Below, one piece after another: positions 24,951-33,690 of a stretch of DNA of 64,000 bases (position 1 is its first letter; every line of letters starts with the position of its first letter). Source of the stretch: Sphingomonas sp. IBVSS2 (lineage in GTDB: Bacteria; Pseudomonadota; Alphaproteobacteria; Sphingomonadales; Sphingomonadaceae); NCBI RefSeq assembly GCF_002127225.1, contig NZ_NFUR01000001.1, positions 249,592 through 313,591 of the forward strand, given 5' to 3'. Position numbers and translations under genes: made by a program. A model generated the notes under the pieces. It saw only the letters and a list, made by a program, of their open reading frames with translations. It had not been told where the DNA came from and ran no database searches.

Positions 24951-26009
24951 ATGGGCTATGAACCACTCAGCACGCAGGTGAAGGGGCGACTGGTCAGCGC
25001 CTCGCGCAAGCTGCGTACCGCCAATCCGATGGGCTTTGTCGGGCGGATGCTGGAGGACAGCTTCCCCCTGCCCCTCGGCGATCCGCGCTATGCCGCCAAC
25101 GCGCTGGTGCCGGGTGCCGCGCCGATAGAGCCGGTGTTCGGATCGAACCAGAGCCGCGCGCTCGCCTTCCATCTCGAGCCGCTCGGCCCCGAGGCATCGG
25201 GATGCGAGCGCCGCGACATGGCCAGCCGCGAGATGCGGCGGCTGGTGGGCGACAATTTCGGCCGCGAGGCACTGTTCTGGTTCGACGGCGCGAGCGAGAG
25301 CCATCGCAGCCTCACCCGCTCCGGCGGCCTGCGCTACGGCGCCTTCTTCGGATCGAGCTTCGACCAGAACGGGCTGGAGAGCGCCACCGTCACCTATGAG
25401 GGCGGCGGCGGCAATCCGATGACCGAGGTGAACCCGGCGCTCGCCCGGCTGATCGGCCAGGCGATGGCGGCGATGCCGGGCCTGCGCCCGGTATTCACCA
25501 CGCTGGTGGCCGGGCGCGACTATGGCAGCCAATGGATCACCTTCCTGCTCACCAACCGCTTCCGCATCGCCGACATGCGGCCGATGCTGGACGAGCTGGG
25601 CCTGGGCGAGCGGCTGGCCAGCATCCTGCAGATCGTCGGCGTCGCGCTGGGCGGCCGGTTCGACGTGCCCGATGGCGCCGCCCTCGTCGCGTTCGGGCGC
25701 AGCCCCCAGGGCGTGGAGCTCGATCTGCAGATCATGCTCGATGCGATCCCGGACGTGCCGCCCAATTTCCTCCAGCTGCTCACCATGAACCTGCGCGAAC
25801 GGCCGCGCGAGCTGGCGGCGCTGGAGCGCTTCCTCGAGGCGTTCACGCCCGCCGACGACATCTGGCCCGGCCGCTTCACCATCCTCGGCATCCGCGTCGG
25901 CCCCAGCGGCCCGCCCAAGGTGAAGCTCTATCTGCGCCCGGTGGAGTTCGAGATCACGCCCGCCGCCTCGCTGGTGAGCGCCGCGCCGCCCGTTCCCGTC
26001 GCCGCCTGA
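24951..26009 (+). CDS. 352-aa operon protein with alternating alpha-beta repeats
   Basis: I do not assign a family. From about residue 100 onward the sequence alternates two beta strands with two helices several times and ends with F-T-I-L-G-I-R-V-G and K-V-K-L-Y-L-R-P-V-E-F. This is reminiscent of the ABBA fold of aromatic prenyltransferases, where a K-x-K-x-Y strand occurs. The similarity is weak and no catalytic residues can be assigned. The ATG is preferred over an upstream TTG because GGGAGGAGC sits at good spacing. It follows the 589-aa gene by 23 bases. Confidence 0.62.
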   Translation: MGYEPLSTQVKGRLVSASRKLRTANPMGFVGRMLEDSFPLPLGDPRYAANALVPGAAPIEPVFGSNQSRALAFHLEPLGPEASGCERRDMASREMRRLVGDNFGREALFWFDGASESHRSLTRSGGLRYGAFFGSSFDQNGLESATVTYEGGGGNPMTEVNPALARLIGQAMAAMPGLRPVFTTLVAGRDYGSQWITFLLTNRFRIADMRPMLDELGLGERLASILQIVGVALGGRFDVPDGAALVAFGRSPQGVELDLQIMLDAIPDVPPNFLQLLTMNLRERPRELAALERFLEAFTPADDIWPGRFTILGIRVGPSGPPKVKLYLRPVEFEITPAASLVSAAPPVPVAA

Positions 26010-26039
26010 ACCGCGGCCGGCCAGTCAAGGACCGAAGAA

Positions 26040-27392
26040 ATGAACGCTCCCGCCCAGATCGCCGCCCCCGGGCCCGAGGTGCCGGCCGAGGGAACGCCGC
26101 GGCCCGAAGTGCGCGCCAAGGTGCGCGAGATGCTCGCCGCAACGCCGTCCTTCCACCAGCTGCCGCCCGACGCCCAGATGCAGGTGGCGCGCGACACCGC
26201 GCTGATCGCCGACGCGCTGGTCGGCAAGGCCGAGGCGGGGACGCAGTCGGTCACCGCGCAGTCGATGGCGCAAGGACCGACGGGGCAGGAGCAGTGGGAG
26301 TCCGACAAGCAGGCGGTCGACGATATCGGCAAGGAGCAATTCTCTGCCGGTTCGCTGATGGCCGGCGCCCAGGCGGCCGGCGAGTTCATGCGCCAGGTGA
26401 ACTTCGTCGAATTCGTCTCGGGGCTGATCGACGGCGTGTTCAACTCGATCATCACCTCGAACATCCAGCAGATGGAGGCCTATTCGAAGATGGTCTCCGA
26501 CGTGTCCAAGTCGCTGAACCAGTTCCGGGACGACAACACGACTTCGAACGACGGCAAGGACCAGCTCTGCGAGCAGTTTCCCGACCTGTTCGACATCGGC
26601 ACCGACTCCTTCTCCGGCGGAGCGCCCCAGCTGCGCGTCAAGGACGGGGCGGATCTCGATGCCGGGCTGTCGAACGTGCGCGACGCGCTGGGCAGCTATG
26701 CGGACAAGGAGATCGATTCGATCGACGTCACCGATCCCGAAGTGCAGGAGACGCTGATCAAGGCCGCGCGCGGCCAGATCGCCACGTCGCGCCAGCAGCT
26801 GCTCGCCACCATGGTGATGATGGGCCTGTCGCGGATCGTCGTCACCAACGGCAAGATCCAGGCGAAGATCCTCTACGACTTCAACGCGTCGAGCCAGCGC
26901 ACGCTCTCGCGCACCGCCATGGCCCGCGACTATGCGCGCGACGCCGCGGGCAACCTTGCGGTGACCACCGACGGCGAAGGCGAAAGCGAGCGCAGCGGCA
27001 AGACCAAGGGCGACTACAACAACACCTATGAAAGCGGGAAGAGCACCTACACGGGCAATTACGATTCCGATTACTATACCAAGGGCAAGTACAAATATTC
27101 GCAGAAGCCGGTGATGACCGCCCAGGCGGTGGCACAGGACCAGAGCGTCGACCAGATCACCGCCAAGGCCAGCCTGGCCGGCACCGTCGACGTGAATTTC
27201 AAGAGCGATTACCTGCCGCTCGAGAAGATGGCGACGCCCGAGATGATCGCGGCGATCCAGATGCGCTCCAAGCCGGTCGATCACAACAAGCCGCAATATA
27301 CGCCGGGGCCTGCGCCCGCCGCAGCGGCACCCGCGCCCGCCCCGGCGCCGGCGCCTGCCCCAGCGCCCGCCCCCGCGCCGGCCCGTGCCTGA
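26040..27392 (+). CDS. Operon paralogue B (unknown family)
   Basis: This 450-aa paralogue has block 1 N-F-V-E-F-V-S-G-L-I-D-G with Q-Q-M-E-A-Y (about 120-160). Block 2 is R-Q-Q-L-L-A-T-M-V-M-M-G-L-S-R-I-V-V (about 252-270). Block 3 is V-N-F-K-S-D-Y-L-P-L-E-K-M-A-T-P-E-M-I (about 385-403). Between blocks 2 and 3 it has a Tyr/Gly/Lys/Ser-rich stretch with many Y-x-x-K repeats (about 310-360), unlike its paralogues. The tail is (Ala-Pro)n. It is closest to paralogue C. A purine-rich AGGACCGAAGAA precedes the ATG. Confidence 0.75.
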   Translation: MNAPAQIAAPGPEVPAEGTPRPEVRAKVREMLAATPSFHQLPPDAQMQVARDTALIADALVGKAEAGTQSVTAQSMAQGPTGQEQWESDKQAVDDIGKEQFSAGSLMAGAQAAGEFMRQVNFVEFVSGLIDGVFNSIITSNIQQMEAYSKMVSDVSKSLNQFRDDNTTSNDGKDQLCEQFPDLFDIGTDSFSGGAPQLRVKDGADLDAGLSNVRDALGSYADKEIDSIDVTDPEVQETLIKAARGQIATSRQQLLATMVMMGLSRIVVTNGKIQAKILYDFNASSQRTLSRTAMARDYARDAAGNLAVTTDGEGESERSGKTKGDYNNTYESGKSTYTGNYDSDYYTKGKYKYSQKPVMTAQAVAQDQSVDQITAKASLAGTVDVNFKSDYLPLEKMATPEMIAAIQMRSKPVDHNKPQYTPGPAPAAAAPAPAPAPAPAPAPAPAPARA

Positions 27393-27395
27393 ACC

Positions 27396-28628
27396 ATGAC
27401 CGGGCCGCTCCCTTCCGATCCGCAGCCGCAATCGCCGCCGCTCCATGGCGGGCCGGGCGGCATGACCCCGGCGGCGATCGCGCGGGTGCGCCCCAGGGTC
27501 CAGGCGATGCTCACCGGCATCCCCGCCTTCGCGATGCTGAGCGCGGCCGAGCAGGCCAAGCTTGCCAACGACATGGTGAAGGTTCTCGCCTATATCGACG
27601 ATCCTGCCGGCGTCGTGGAGCAGGCGGCGACCGCGCCGGCACGCGGCATGGCGGATGCCAACGAGCAGACCCGCCAGAACCTCTCCCGGTCGCCGGGCTT
27701 CGCGGGCAAGGATTTCGTCGCCGGCGCAGCGGCGCAGGGCACGCAGCAGTTCACCAACCTCGTCCACAATGTCGATTTCCCGGCGTTCGTCGGCGGGCTG
27801 ATCAACAATGTCTTCAAGTCGATCGTCGAAACCACGATCGAGCAGATGCGCGCCTATGCCGAACTGATCGCCGCGGTGGCCAAGACCGCCGAGGAATATA
27901 TGGCCGAGAATATCGGCATGGGTCAGGGCCGCGACTATATGGTCGATCGTTTCCCCGACCTGCTGGCGCTCGATGTCGACACGGACAGCGGCAAGACCAA
28001 GCTGCGCGTCACCGGCGAGGACGAGGAGGCGGCGCTCGGCGAGATCCACGCGACCCTGGGCATGGCGGGGCCCGCCCCCACCGACCTGGGCGAGGAAGAG
28101 ACGGAGGCCGCGTTCGTCAACGCCGCGCGCATCGTGATGGCCAAGTCGCGCCAGCAGCTGCTCGCTTCGATGGTGATGCTGGGGATAAACCGCATCGTGG
28201 TCACCGACGGATCCATCACCGCCAAGGTGAAGTTCGACATGCGCGCCACCGACGAAGCCAAGCGCGACTATCGCGCCGCCGCCTATGACCGCCAGTCGAG
28301 CCGCAACCGCAACGTCAGTGCGTTCGGTGGCAGCTTCCTGGGCTTTGGCGGCGGCTCGGTGAACGTCAACGAACAGTCCCATGTCGCCACCGTCAGCACC
28401 AGCGTCGACGAGACCAGCGAGTCCAAGCTCGAGCTTGCGGCCAAGATGCAGGGCGAGGTGCGGGTGAACTTCAAGTCCGACTATCTGCCGCTCGAGAAGA
28501 TGGCCACGCCCGAGATGATCGGCGCGATCCAGGGCAATTCGATACCGCCCCCGCCGCGCGGCGGCACCCGGCCGGCGGCACCCGGTGCCGCCACGCCCAC
28601 ACCCACGCCCGTGCCGGCGGGGCCTTGA
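27396..28628 (+). CDS. Operon paralogue C (unknown family)
   Basis: This 410-aa paralogue begins three bases after paralogue B stops. It has block 1 V-D-F-P-A-F-V-G-G-L-I-N-N with E-Q-M-R-A-Y (about 128-155). Block 2 is R-Q-Q-L-L-A-S-M-V-M-L-G-I-N-R-I-V-V (about 252-270). Block 3 is V-N-F-K-S-D-Y-L-P-L-E-K-M (about 357-369), followed by the same A-T-P-E-M-I as in B. A Gly/Phe-rich segment (G-G-S-F-L-G-F-G-G-G) lies between blocks 2 and 3. The tail is Pro/Thr/Ala-rich. The close match to B at DNA level around block 3 indicates a local duplication. Confidence 0.75.
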   Translation: MTGPLPSDPQPQSPPLHGGPGGMTPAAIARVRPRVQAMLTGIPAFAMLSAAEQAKLANDMVKVLAYIDDPAGVVEQAATAPARGMADANEQTRQNLSRSPGFAGKDFVAGAAAQGTQQFTNLVHNVDFPAFVGGLINNVFKSIVETTIEQMRAYAELIAAVAKTAEEYMAENIGMGQGRDYMVDRFPDLLALDVDTDSGKTKLRVTGEDEEAALGEIHATLGMAGPAPTDLGEEETEAAFVNAARIVMAKSRQQLLASMVMLGINRIVVTDGSITAKVKFDMRATDEAKRDYRAAAYDRQSSRNRNVSAFGGSFLGFGGGSVNVNEQSHVATVSTSVDETSESKLELAAKMQGEVRVNFKSDYLPLEKMATPEMIGAIQGNSIPPPPRGGTRPAAPGAATPTPTPVPAGP

Positions 28629-28631
28629 GCG

Positions 28632-29591
28632 ATGCAGCACACGACCAGCCTTGCCCTCGCGCTCGAAGCGCGGCCACCCCTGCCGCACGGGCTTATCCGC
28701 GCGGTCGACGATGCCGAGCGGCTGCTCCTCGCCGCACATGCGCATGCGACGATGCTCGCCGAGCTGGGCGATATCGAACTGCCGCCCGCCGCGCGTGCCG
28801 ATGCGATGCAGGTGCGCGCCATCGCCAGCCTCTATCTCGCCTCGACGCTGGAGATGGCGGGCCTGATCCAGGCGGCGGACGACTTCACCCGGCTGATGCG
28901 CACCGGCGCGCTCGAGGGCGACGTCGGCGACGCGGCCCCCGCGATCGAGCGCTTCTGGCAGAGCCGGAACCAGCGGCCCAGCGAAGCCGAGCGGCTGGCG
29001 CTGTTCGGGCGATTGTTTGGCGCACCCACCGGCCCGGAGGATGTCGGCGCCCGTGCCAATGGCGCGTTCGAGGAGCTGCTGCTCAACCTGTGCGACGCGC
29101 TCATGAAGGCTGCGGACGGCGGCAGCCAGGGGCACGCACGCCAGGCCGCGATCCAGGTCGCGGAGAATGTCTCCGGCGCGGCGAGCGGCATGGTGCTGAT
29201 GCTCGCGCGCCAGATCCTCGACACGCTTTCCCAGGCCATCGCCCTGCTCAACAATGCGCAGGTCCGCGCGCTGCTGCATGCCCGCACCCTGTGGGACGCG
29301 GTCGGCGCGATCGACCGCAAGTTCCGCCGCACGCCGCGGCCGACGCTCACGCTGCTGCGCCGGGGCCGTGCCGGCATGGCCGTGCTCGCCTGGCTCGCCG
29401 AGCATGTCGACACGATCGAGACCGCCGGCGGCAACCTGGTCCAGCCCAGCGACCCCGTCGTCGATTCCGCAGTCGACTGGGTCGACGAGACGCTGTCGAT
29501 CGTGCGCGGGCAGGGTGGCACGCCCGCGGCGCCCAATCCCCCATCCGCTCCCGGCGGCGCGAGCACCAGCTGGCGCGACCTGGGGAGCTGA
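28632..29591 (+). CDS. 319-aa helical operon protein, unknown
   Basis: I recognise no domain. The protein is Ala/Leu-rich and helical, with a long amphipathic region (about 20-85, L-L-L-A-A-H-A-H-A-T-M-L-A-E-L-G) and a second (about 170-230, A-S-G-M-V-L-M-L-A-R-Q-I-L-D-T-L). The last 30 residues are Pro/Ser-rich. It lacks the three blocks of the paralogue family but sits between two of its members, three bases from each, so it probably belongs to the same assembly. Confidence 0.62.
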   Translation: MQHTTSLALALEARPPLPHGLIRAVDDAERLLLAAHAHATMLAELGDIELPPAARADAMQVRAIASLYLASTLEMAGLIQAADDFTRLMRTGALEGDVGDAAPAIERFWQSRNQRPSEAERLALFGRLFGAPTGPEDVGARANGAFEELLLNLCDALMKAADGGSQGHARQAAIQVAENVSGAASGMVLMLARQILDTLSQAIALLNNAQVRALLHARTLWDAVGAIDRKFRRTPRPTLTLLRRGRAGMAVLAWLAEHVDTIETAGGNLVQPSDPVVDSAVDWVDETLSIVRGQGGTPAAPNPPSAPGGASTSWRDLGS

Positions 29592-29594
29592 GCC

Positions 29595-30929
29595 GTGGCG
29601 ACGGCGCTCGCCACCCCTTCGCCGGCGGTGCGCGGCGCGATCCGCGATTCGCTCACCGCGGCCAGGGGCTTCGACGATCTCGACCCGCGCGACCGCCACG
29701 AGATCGCCAATGCGCTGGTGCGGATCGCGCACGCCGCGCAACTGTTCGAGACCGAAGCCGCGGCCGGCGCCGCGCGGAGGAAACCCGCCGCCCTCGCCGC
29801 CGGGATGAACGCCGGCGATCATGTCTCGGGCACCGCCGTCGCGGGCGTCGCGGGCACCACCCATGCCGTCCTGCGCGCGATCAGCTTCCCGCGCTTCGTC
29901 GCCGAACTGATCAACGGCATCTTCCGCGCGATGGTCGACACCAACCAGCAGCAGCTCCGGCAATATATCGAACTCGTCCGCGGCGTCTCGCAGTCGCTCG
30001 ACGGCTTCGCCTCGACCGGCGGATCGAGCGACGATCCCGCCAAGCGCTGGCTCGCCGAGCAATTTCCCCAGAGCTTCCGCATCGAGGAGCCCGAGGCGCC
30101 CGATCCGCGCGACGTGCCCGACCCCGAGGACGTGCCCGATCCGATCCGGCTGGCCCCGACGGGCGCCCCGCCGACGATCGATGCCGTGCGCGCGGCGCTC
30201 AACCTGGAGCCGGACGCCGCGATCCCCGGCACCGGCGCCCAGGAGCTGATCCCCTTCGTGCGCAGCTCGCTGGCGCGCAACCGCCAGCAGATGCTGGCGA
30301 CGATGGTGCAGATGGGCATGCAGCGCATCGTCATCGATTCCGGGAGGATCGCCGCGTCGATGCGCTTCCATATCGACGCCCAATCGGCAGCGCGCGAGCA
30401 GGAGCATAGCGGCTTCGACACCCGCACCTCGCTCGCCGCCAGCGCATCGGGCGGGTTCGGATTCTGGAGCGCATCGGCATCGGTCAATTCGACCATCGGC
30501 TATGTGCGGACCGACGACGTGACCACCAACGAGAGCACCAACGTCTCGGCCGATCTCGACAGCTCGGTCGAGCTGCATTTCCGCACCGACCAGGTGCCGC
30601 TCGACCGGATCGCATCGCAGAACACGGTCGAACGGCTGCGGCTGAACACGCTCAACCCCGAGCGCGAGGCGCAGATCGCGGCCGAGACCGATCGCGCCCG
30701 CATCACCGCCAACGGGACCGCGAATCCACCGGTCGCGGCCAGCGGCGGAACGGGCCTGGCGCCGGCGCAGACGGTGACCGCCCCGGCGCTCGCACCGGTC
30801 ACGCCGCGCGGCGCCGCACCGGCTCCCGCAGCACCGGCAGCAGGCGCATCCGGCGGGTCCAGCGCCGCACCGCCGGCCGGCGGCGGGGCCGCGGCAAACC
30901 CGCCCGTGGCCGCGGCACCCGCGCATTAG
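29595..30929 (+). CDS. Operon paralogue D (unknown family), last gene of operon
   Basis: This 444-aa member is the most diverged of the four. It has block 1 S-F-P-R-F-V-A-E-L-I-N-G (about 96-107), block 2 R-Q-Q-M-L-A-T-M-V-Q-M-G-M-Q-R-I-V-I (about 232-250) and block 3 V-E-L-H-F-R-T-D-Q-V-P-L-D-R-I (about 322-336). A run of D-P-R-D-V-P-D-P-E-D-V-P-D lies near 172-184. The tail (about 365-444) is Ala/Pro/Gly-rich. It starts with GTG three bases after the previous stop. The following 234 bases show no gene and no clear terminator. Confidence 0.74.
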   Translation: MATALATPSPAVRGAIRDSLTAARGFDDLDPRDRHEIANALVRIAHAAQLFETEAAAGAARRKPAALAAGMNAGDHVSGTAVAGVAGTTHAVLRAISFPRFVAELINGIFRAMVDTNQQQLRQYIELVRGVSQSLDGFASTGGSSDDPAKRWLAEQFPQSFRIEEPEAPDPRDVPDPEDVPDPIRLAPTGAPPTIDAVRAALNLEPDAAIPGTGAQELIPFVRSSLARNRQQMLATMVQMGMQRIVIDSGRIAASMRFHIDAQSAAREQEHSGFDTRTSLAASASGGFGFWSASASVNSTIGYVRTDDVTTNESTNVSADLDSSVELHFRTDQVPLDRIASQNTVERLRLNTLNPEREAQIAAETDRARITANGTANPPVAASGGTGLAPAQTVTAPALAPVTPRGAAPAPAAPAAGASGGSSAAPPAGGGAAANPPVAAAPAH

Positions 30930-31163
30930 AGGTGACGGCCGAAGCCGGGCCGCCAGTCATCCGGCACGAGCGCGACGGGATTGCCGCCTCGGTTATCGGC
31001 AACGCGCGCCCCACAGGCGATCGTCAGGCGGCGCCGGCACAGGTTTCTTCGTCTGTATTTTCCCGATGCGACATCGCATAATGGGCCGGGCCAAATATTC
31101 CGGACATGGAATTTAATGCCAAGCCGATTGCAAGAATTCGTGCGGCGTGGAATTTAGCAGATC

Positions 31164-33596
31164 ATGGTTATGACCGGCAGCCATGATGCCTTTCTGGTGA
31201 TGCTGTCGATTCTGATTGCGATCTTCGCGTCTTTCACTGCGCTCAGTCTGGCCAGCCGCATCCGATCCTCCACGGGCTGGACGCGGCGCGTATGGATCTC
31301 GGCCGCGGCGGCGGCCCTGGGCGGTGGCATCTGGTCGATGCATTTCGTCGCCATGCTGGCCTTCCACATGCCGGGCATGCGGATGAGCTATGACATCGGG
31401 CTCACCTTGCTTTCCCTTGCGCTCGCGCTCGGGTTCACCGGCGTCGGCTTCGCCACCCTGAACTGGCAGTCGGTATCCCGGGGGAGGATCGTCGCCGCCG
31501 GCATGCTGATCGGCTCGGGCGTCCTCGCGATGCACTATGTCGGCATGGCCGCCATGCGGATGCCGGCAACGCTCCGCTATGAACCCCTCTGGTTCGGCAT
31601 CTCGGTTGTGATTGCCCTCGGCGCCGCCACCGCGGCGGTCTGGCTCGCCTCCCGCGACCGCAAGATGAGCCATCGCATCGCCGCCGCGATCCTGATGGGG
31701 TTTGCCATAGCGGGCATGCACTATTCCGGCATGCGCGCCGCGGTGTTCACGGTGGGCGCATATGCCGACATACGCGACGGGCTGCCGAGCGTCGGGCAAG
31801 CCTATCTCGCGGGCGCCATCGCCGCCATCACCGTCCTGATCCTGCTGCTTGCCCTGGGCGCCGCGACGCTGGAACGGCTCTTCCAGGGCTTTTCGAGGCG
31901 CGAGGCGCGGAGCGCGCTTCGCCTCGAGATCGCCGACATCCTGCGGGAGCGCGATACCGACAAGGCGCTGCACCAGGTCGCGGCGCTGATGGGGAAGCAT
32001 TTCGGCGTCACCCGCACCGGCTATGGCAGGCTGGATGCGGCCGAGAACCTGTTCGACTATGATGTCTGCTGGACGGACGGAACCGTGCCGCCGCTCCTCG
32101 GCCGGCTTCCGGCCGCTGCTTTCGGGATCAAGATCGTGGCCGCGCTCGGCAGGGGCGAGACGGTCGTTATCGAGGACCTGCTGCAAGCGGAACTCAGCGA
32201 CGAACTGCATACGCGCGACACCGCGCGAAAGGTCGGCACGCGCTCGATCCTGGTGGTGCCGTTCCTGCGCGACGGGCGCCTGCGCACCATCGTCTATCTC
32301 AACGATCGCCATCCGCGGCGCTGGCGGCAGGACGAGATCGCCTTCATGGAGGAGATTGCCGAACGCACCCGCCTGGTGACGGAGCGTGCCGCGGTCGAGG
32401 ATCAGCTGCGCGAGCTCAACGCGACGCTCGAGGCGCGTGTCGAGGCCCGTTCGATGGAGCTGCGCCGCGCGCAGGAAGCCTTGCTCCAGAGCCAGAAGAT
32501 GGAAGCGGTCGGGCAATTGGTCGCCGGCCTTTCGCACGACTTCAACAATGTGCTGGGTGCGGTAGTGGGCGCCTTCGAGCTGATCCGCCGCCGCATGCAC
32601 GAGCCCGACAAGGTTCGGCATTTCGCCGAAGCCGGGTTGCAGGCGGCCGAACGGGGATCGAGGCTCACCGCGCAGCTGCTTGCCTTTTCCCGTTCGCAGG
32701 ACATCCAGCTGCAACCCATATTGATCCGCGACGTGATCGAGGCGCTGGCCGATCTGCTGCGCCGGACGCTCGGCCCGATGATCGCTCTCGAACTGCGTTT
32801 CGATCCCTCGCCGGCGCCGGTCATGGCCGATCCGACCCAGGTCGAGATGATGGCGCTCAACCTGGCGATCAATGCGCGCGATGCGATGCCGGACGGCGGG
32901 CGGCTGACCATTTCGACGGCACTGCGCACGATCGCCGGCGATCCCGAGATGCACGATGGCGACTATGTCGAGATCGCTTTCGCGGACACGGGCACGGGCA
33001 TGGACGAAATGACGCTGCGGCGCGCGATGGAGCCCTTCTTCACCACCAAGCCGGTAGGGAAGGGCACCGGCCTCGGCCTGGCGCAGATCTATGGCAGTGT
33101 ACGTCAGGCGGGCGGCACGGTGCGCATCGACAGCGCGGTCGCGCAGGGGACCAACGTCCGCGTGCTCCTGCCCCGTACGGATCGCGCACCGATGCCGATC
33201 GAACCGGGCGCGCCGGAAATCGCGGCCGCCCTGGGCAGGAGCTGTCGGATATTGCTGGTGGACGACGATCCGGATCTGCGGGTCGTGTTCGCCGCCGCGC
33301 TGGAAGCATCGGGGCATGTCGTGACCAGCGCCGCCGACGGGCCGGCCGCCCTGGCCCTGCTCGAGGAGGCGGCGCCGGACGTGCTGCTGCTCGATTTCGC
33401 GATGCCCGGAATGAACGGCGTGGAAGTCGCCAGCGAGATCCGCCGCCGCAGGCCGGGGCTTCCGATCGTCTTCGCGAGCGGCTTTCCGGATGTCGGAGCG
33501 ATCGAGGCGATCCAGGGATCGACGGCGATCTTGCGCAAGCCCTTTCACATGGACGAGCTGCTGAAGGCGTTGGGAGAAGCCGTTCGCAGCCGCTGA
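31164..33596 (+). CDS. MHYT-domain hybrid sensor histidine kinase
   Basis: The 810-aa protein has an N-terminal MHYT sensor (about 8-240, seven membrane helices with repeated M-H-Y/F motifs: W-S-M-H-F-V, A-M-H-Y-V-G-M, G-M-H-Y-S-G-M). MHYT domains are proposed to sense oxygen or NO through copper. A GAF-like region (about 250-410) and a coiled linker follow. The kinase core has H-box L-S-H-D-F-N-N-V-L (near 453), an ATPase domain with G-T-G-L-G-L-A-Q-I, and a C-terminal receiver (about 693-805) with L-L-V-D-D-D, phospho-acceptor Asp in L-L-L-D-F-A-M-P-G, and K-P-F. The ribosome-binding site is weak. Its place just after the sigma-54 operon and before a two-component pair does not show which genes it controls. 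Confidence 0.88.
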   Translation: MVMTGSHDAFLVMLSILIAIFASFTALSLASRIRSSTGWTRRVWISAAAAALGGGIWSMHFVAMLAFHMPGMRMSYDIGLTLLSLALALGFTGVGFATLNWQSVSRGRIVAAGMLIGSGVLAMHYVGMAAMRMPATLRYEPLWFGISVVIALGAATAAVWLASRDRKMSHRIAAAILMGFAIAGMHYSGMRAAVFTVGAYADIRDGLPSVGQAYLAGAIAAITVLILLLALGAATLERLFQGFSRREARSALRLEIADILRERDTDKALHQVAALMGKHFGVTRTGYGRLDAAENLFDYDVCWTDGTVPPLLGRLPAAAFGIKIVAALGRGETVVIEDLLQAELSDELHTRDTARKVGTRSILVVPFLRDGRLRTIVYLNDRHPRRWRQDEIAFMEEIAERTRLVTERAAVEDQLRELNATLEARVEARSMELRRAQEALLQSQKMEAVGQLVAGLSHDFNNVLGAVVGAFELIRRRMHEPDKVRHFAEAGLQAAERGSRLTAQLLAFSRSQDIQLQPILIRDVIEALADLLRRTLGPMIALELRFDPSPAPVMADPTQVEMMALNLAINARDAMPDGGRLTISTALRTIAGDPEMHDGDYVEIAFADTGTGMDEMTLRRAMEPFFTTKPVGKGTGLGLAQIYGSVRQAGGTVRIDSAVAQGTNVRVLLPRTDRAPMPIEPGAPEIAAALGRSCRILLVDDDPDLRVVFAAALEASGHVVTSAADGPAALALLEEAAPDVLLLDFAMPGMNGVEVASEIRRRRPGLPIVFASGFPDVGAIEAIQGSTAILRKPFHMDELLKALGEAVRSR

Positions 33597-33690
33597 TCAT
33601 TGCGCGCCCACAGGCTTCCCTGCCGATCTGGATTGGTCCGGCATGCCGCGCTAGGCTGCCCCGAAGCGACGTAGCAACGAAACAAAGATC

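Noticed and set aside
26025..30926. 1633-codon minus-strand frame across the paralogue genes
   Set aside because: Low-complexity Arg/Gly/His/Asp product without domains. The plus strand carries tightly packed genes with conserved blocks.
15750..30929. Prophage or contractile injection system
   Set aside because: No terminase, portal, capsid, sheath, baseplate or integrase motifs were seen, and no flanking att-like repeats or tRNA.
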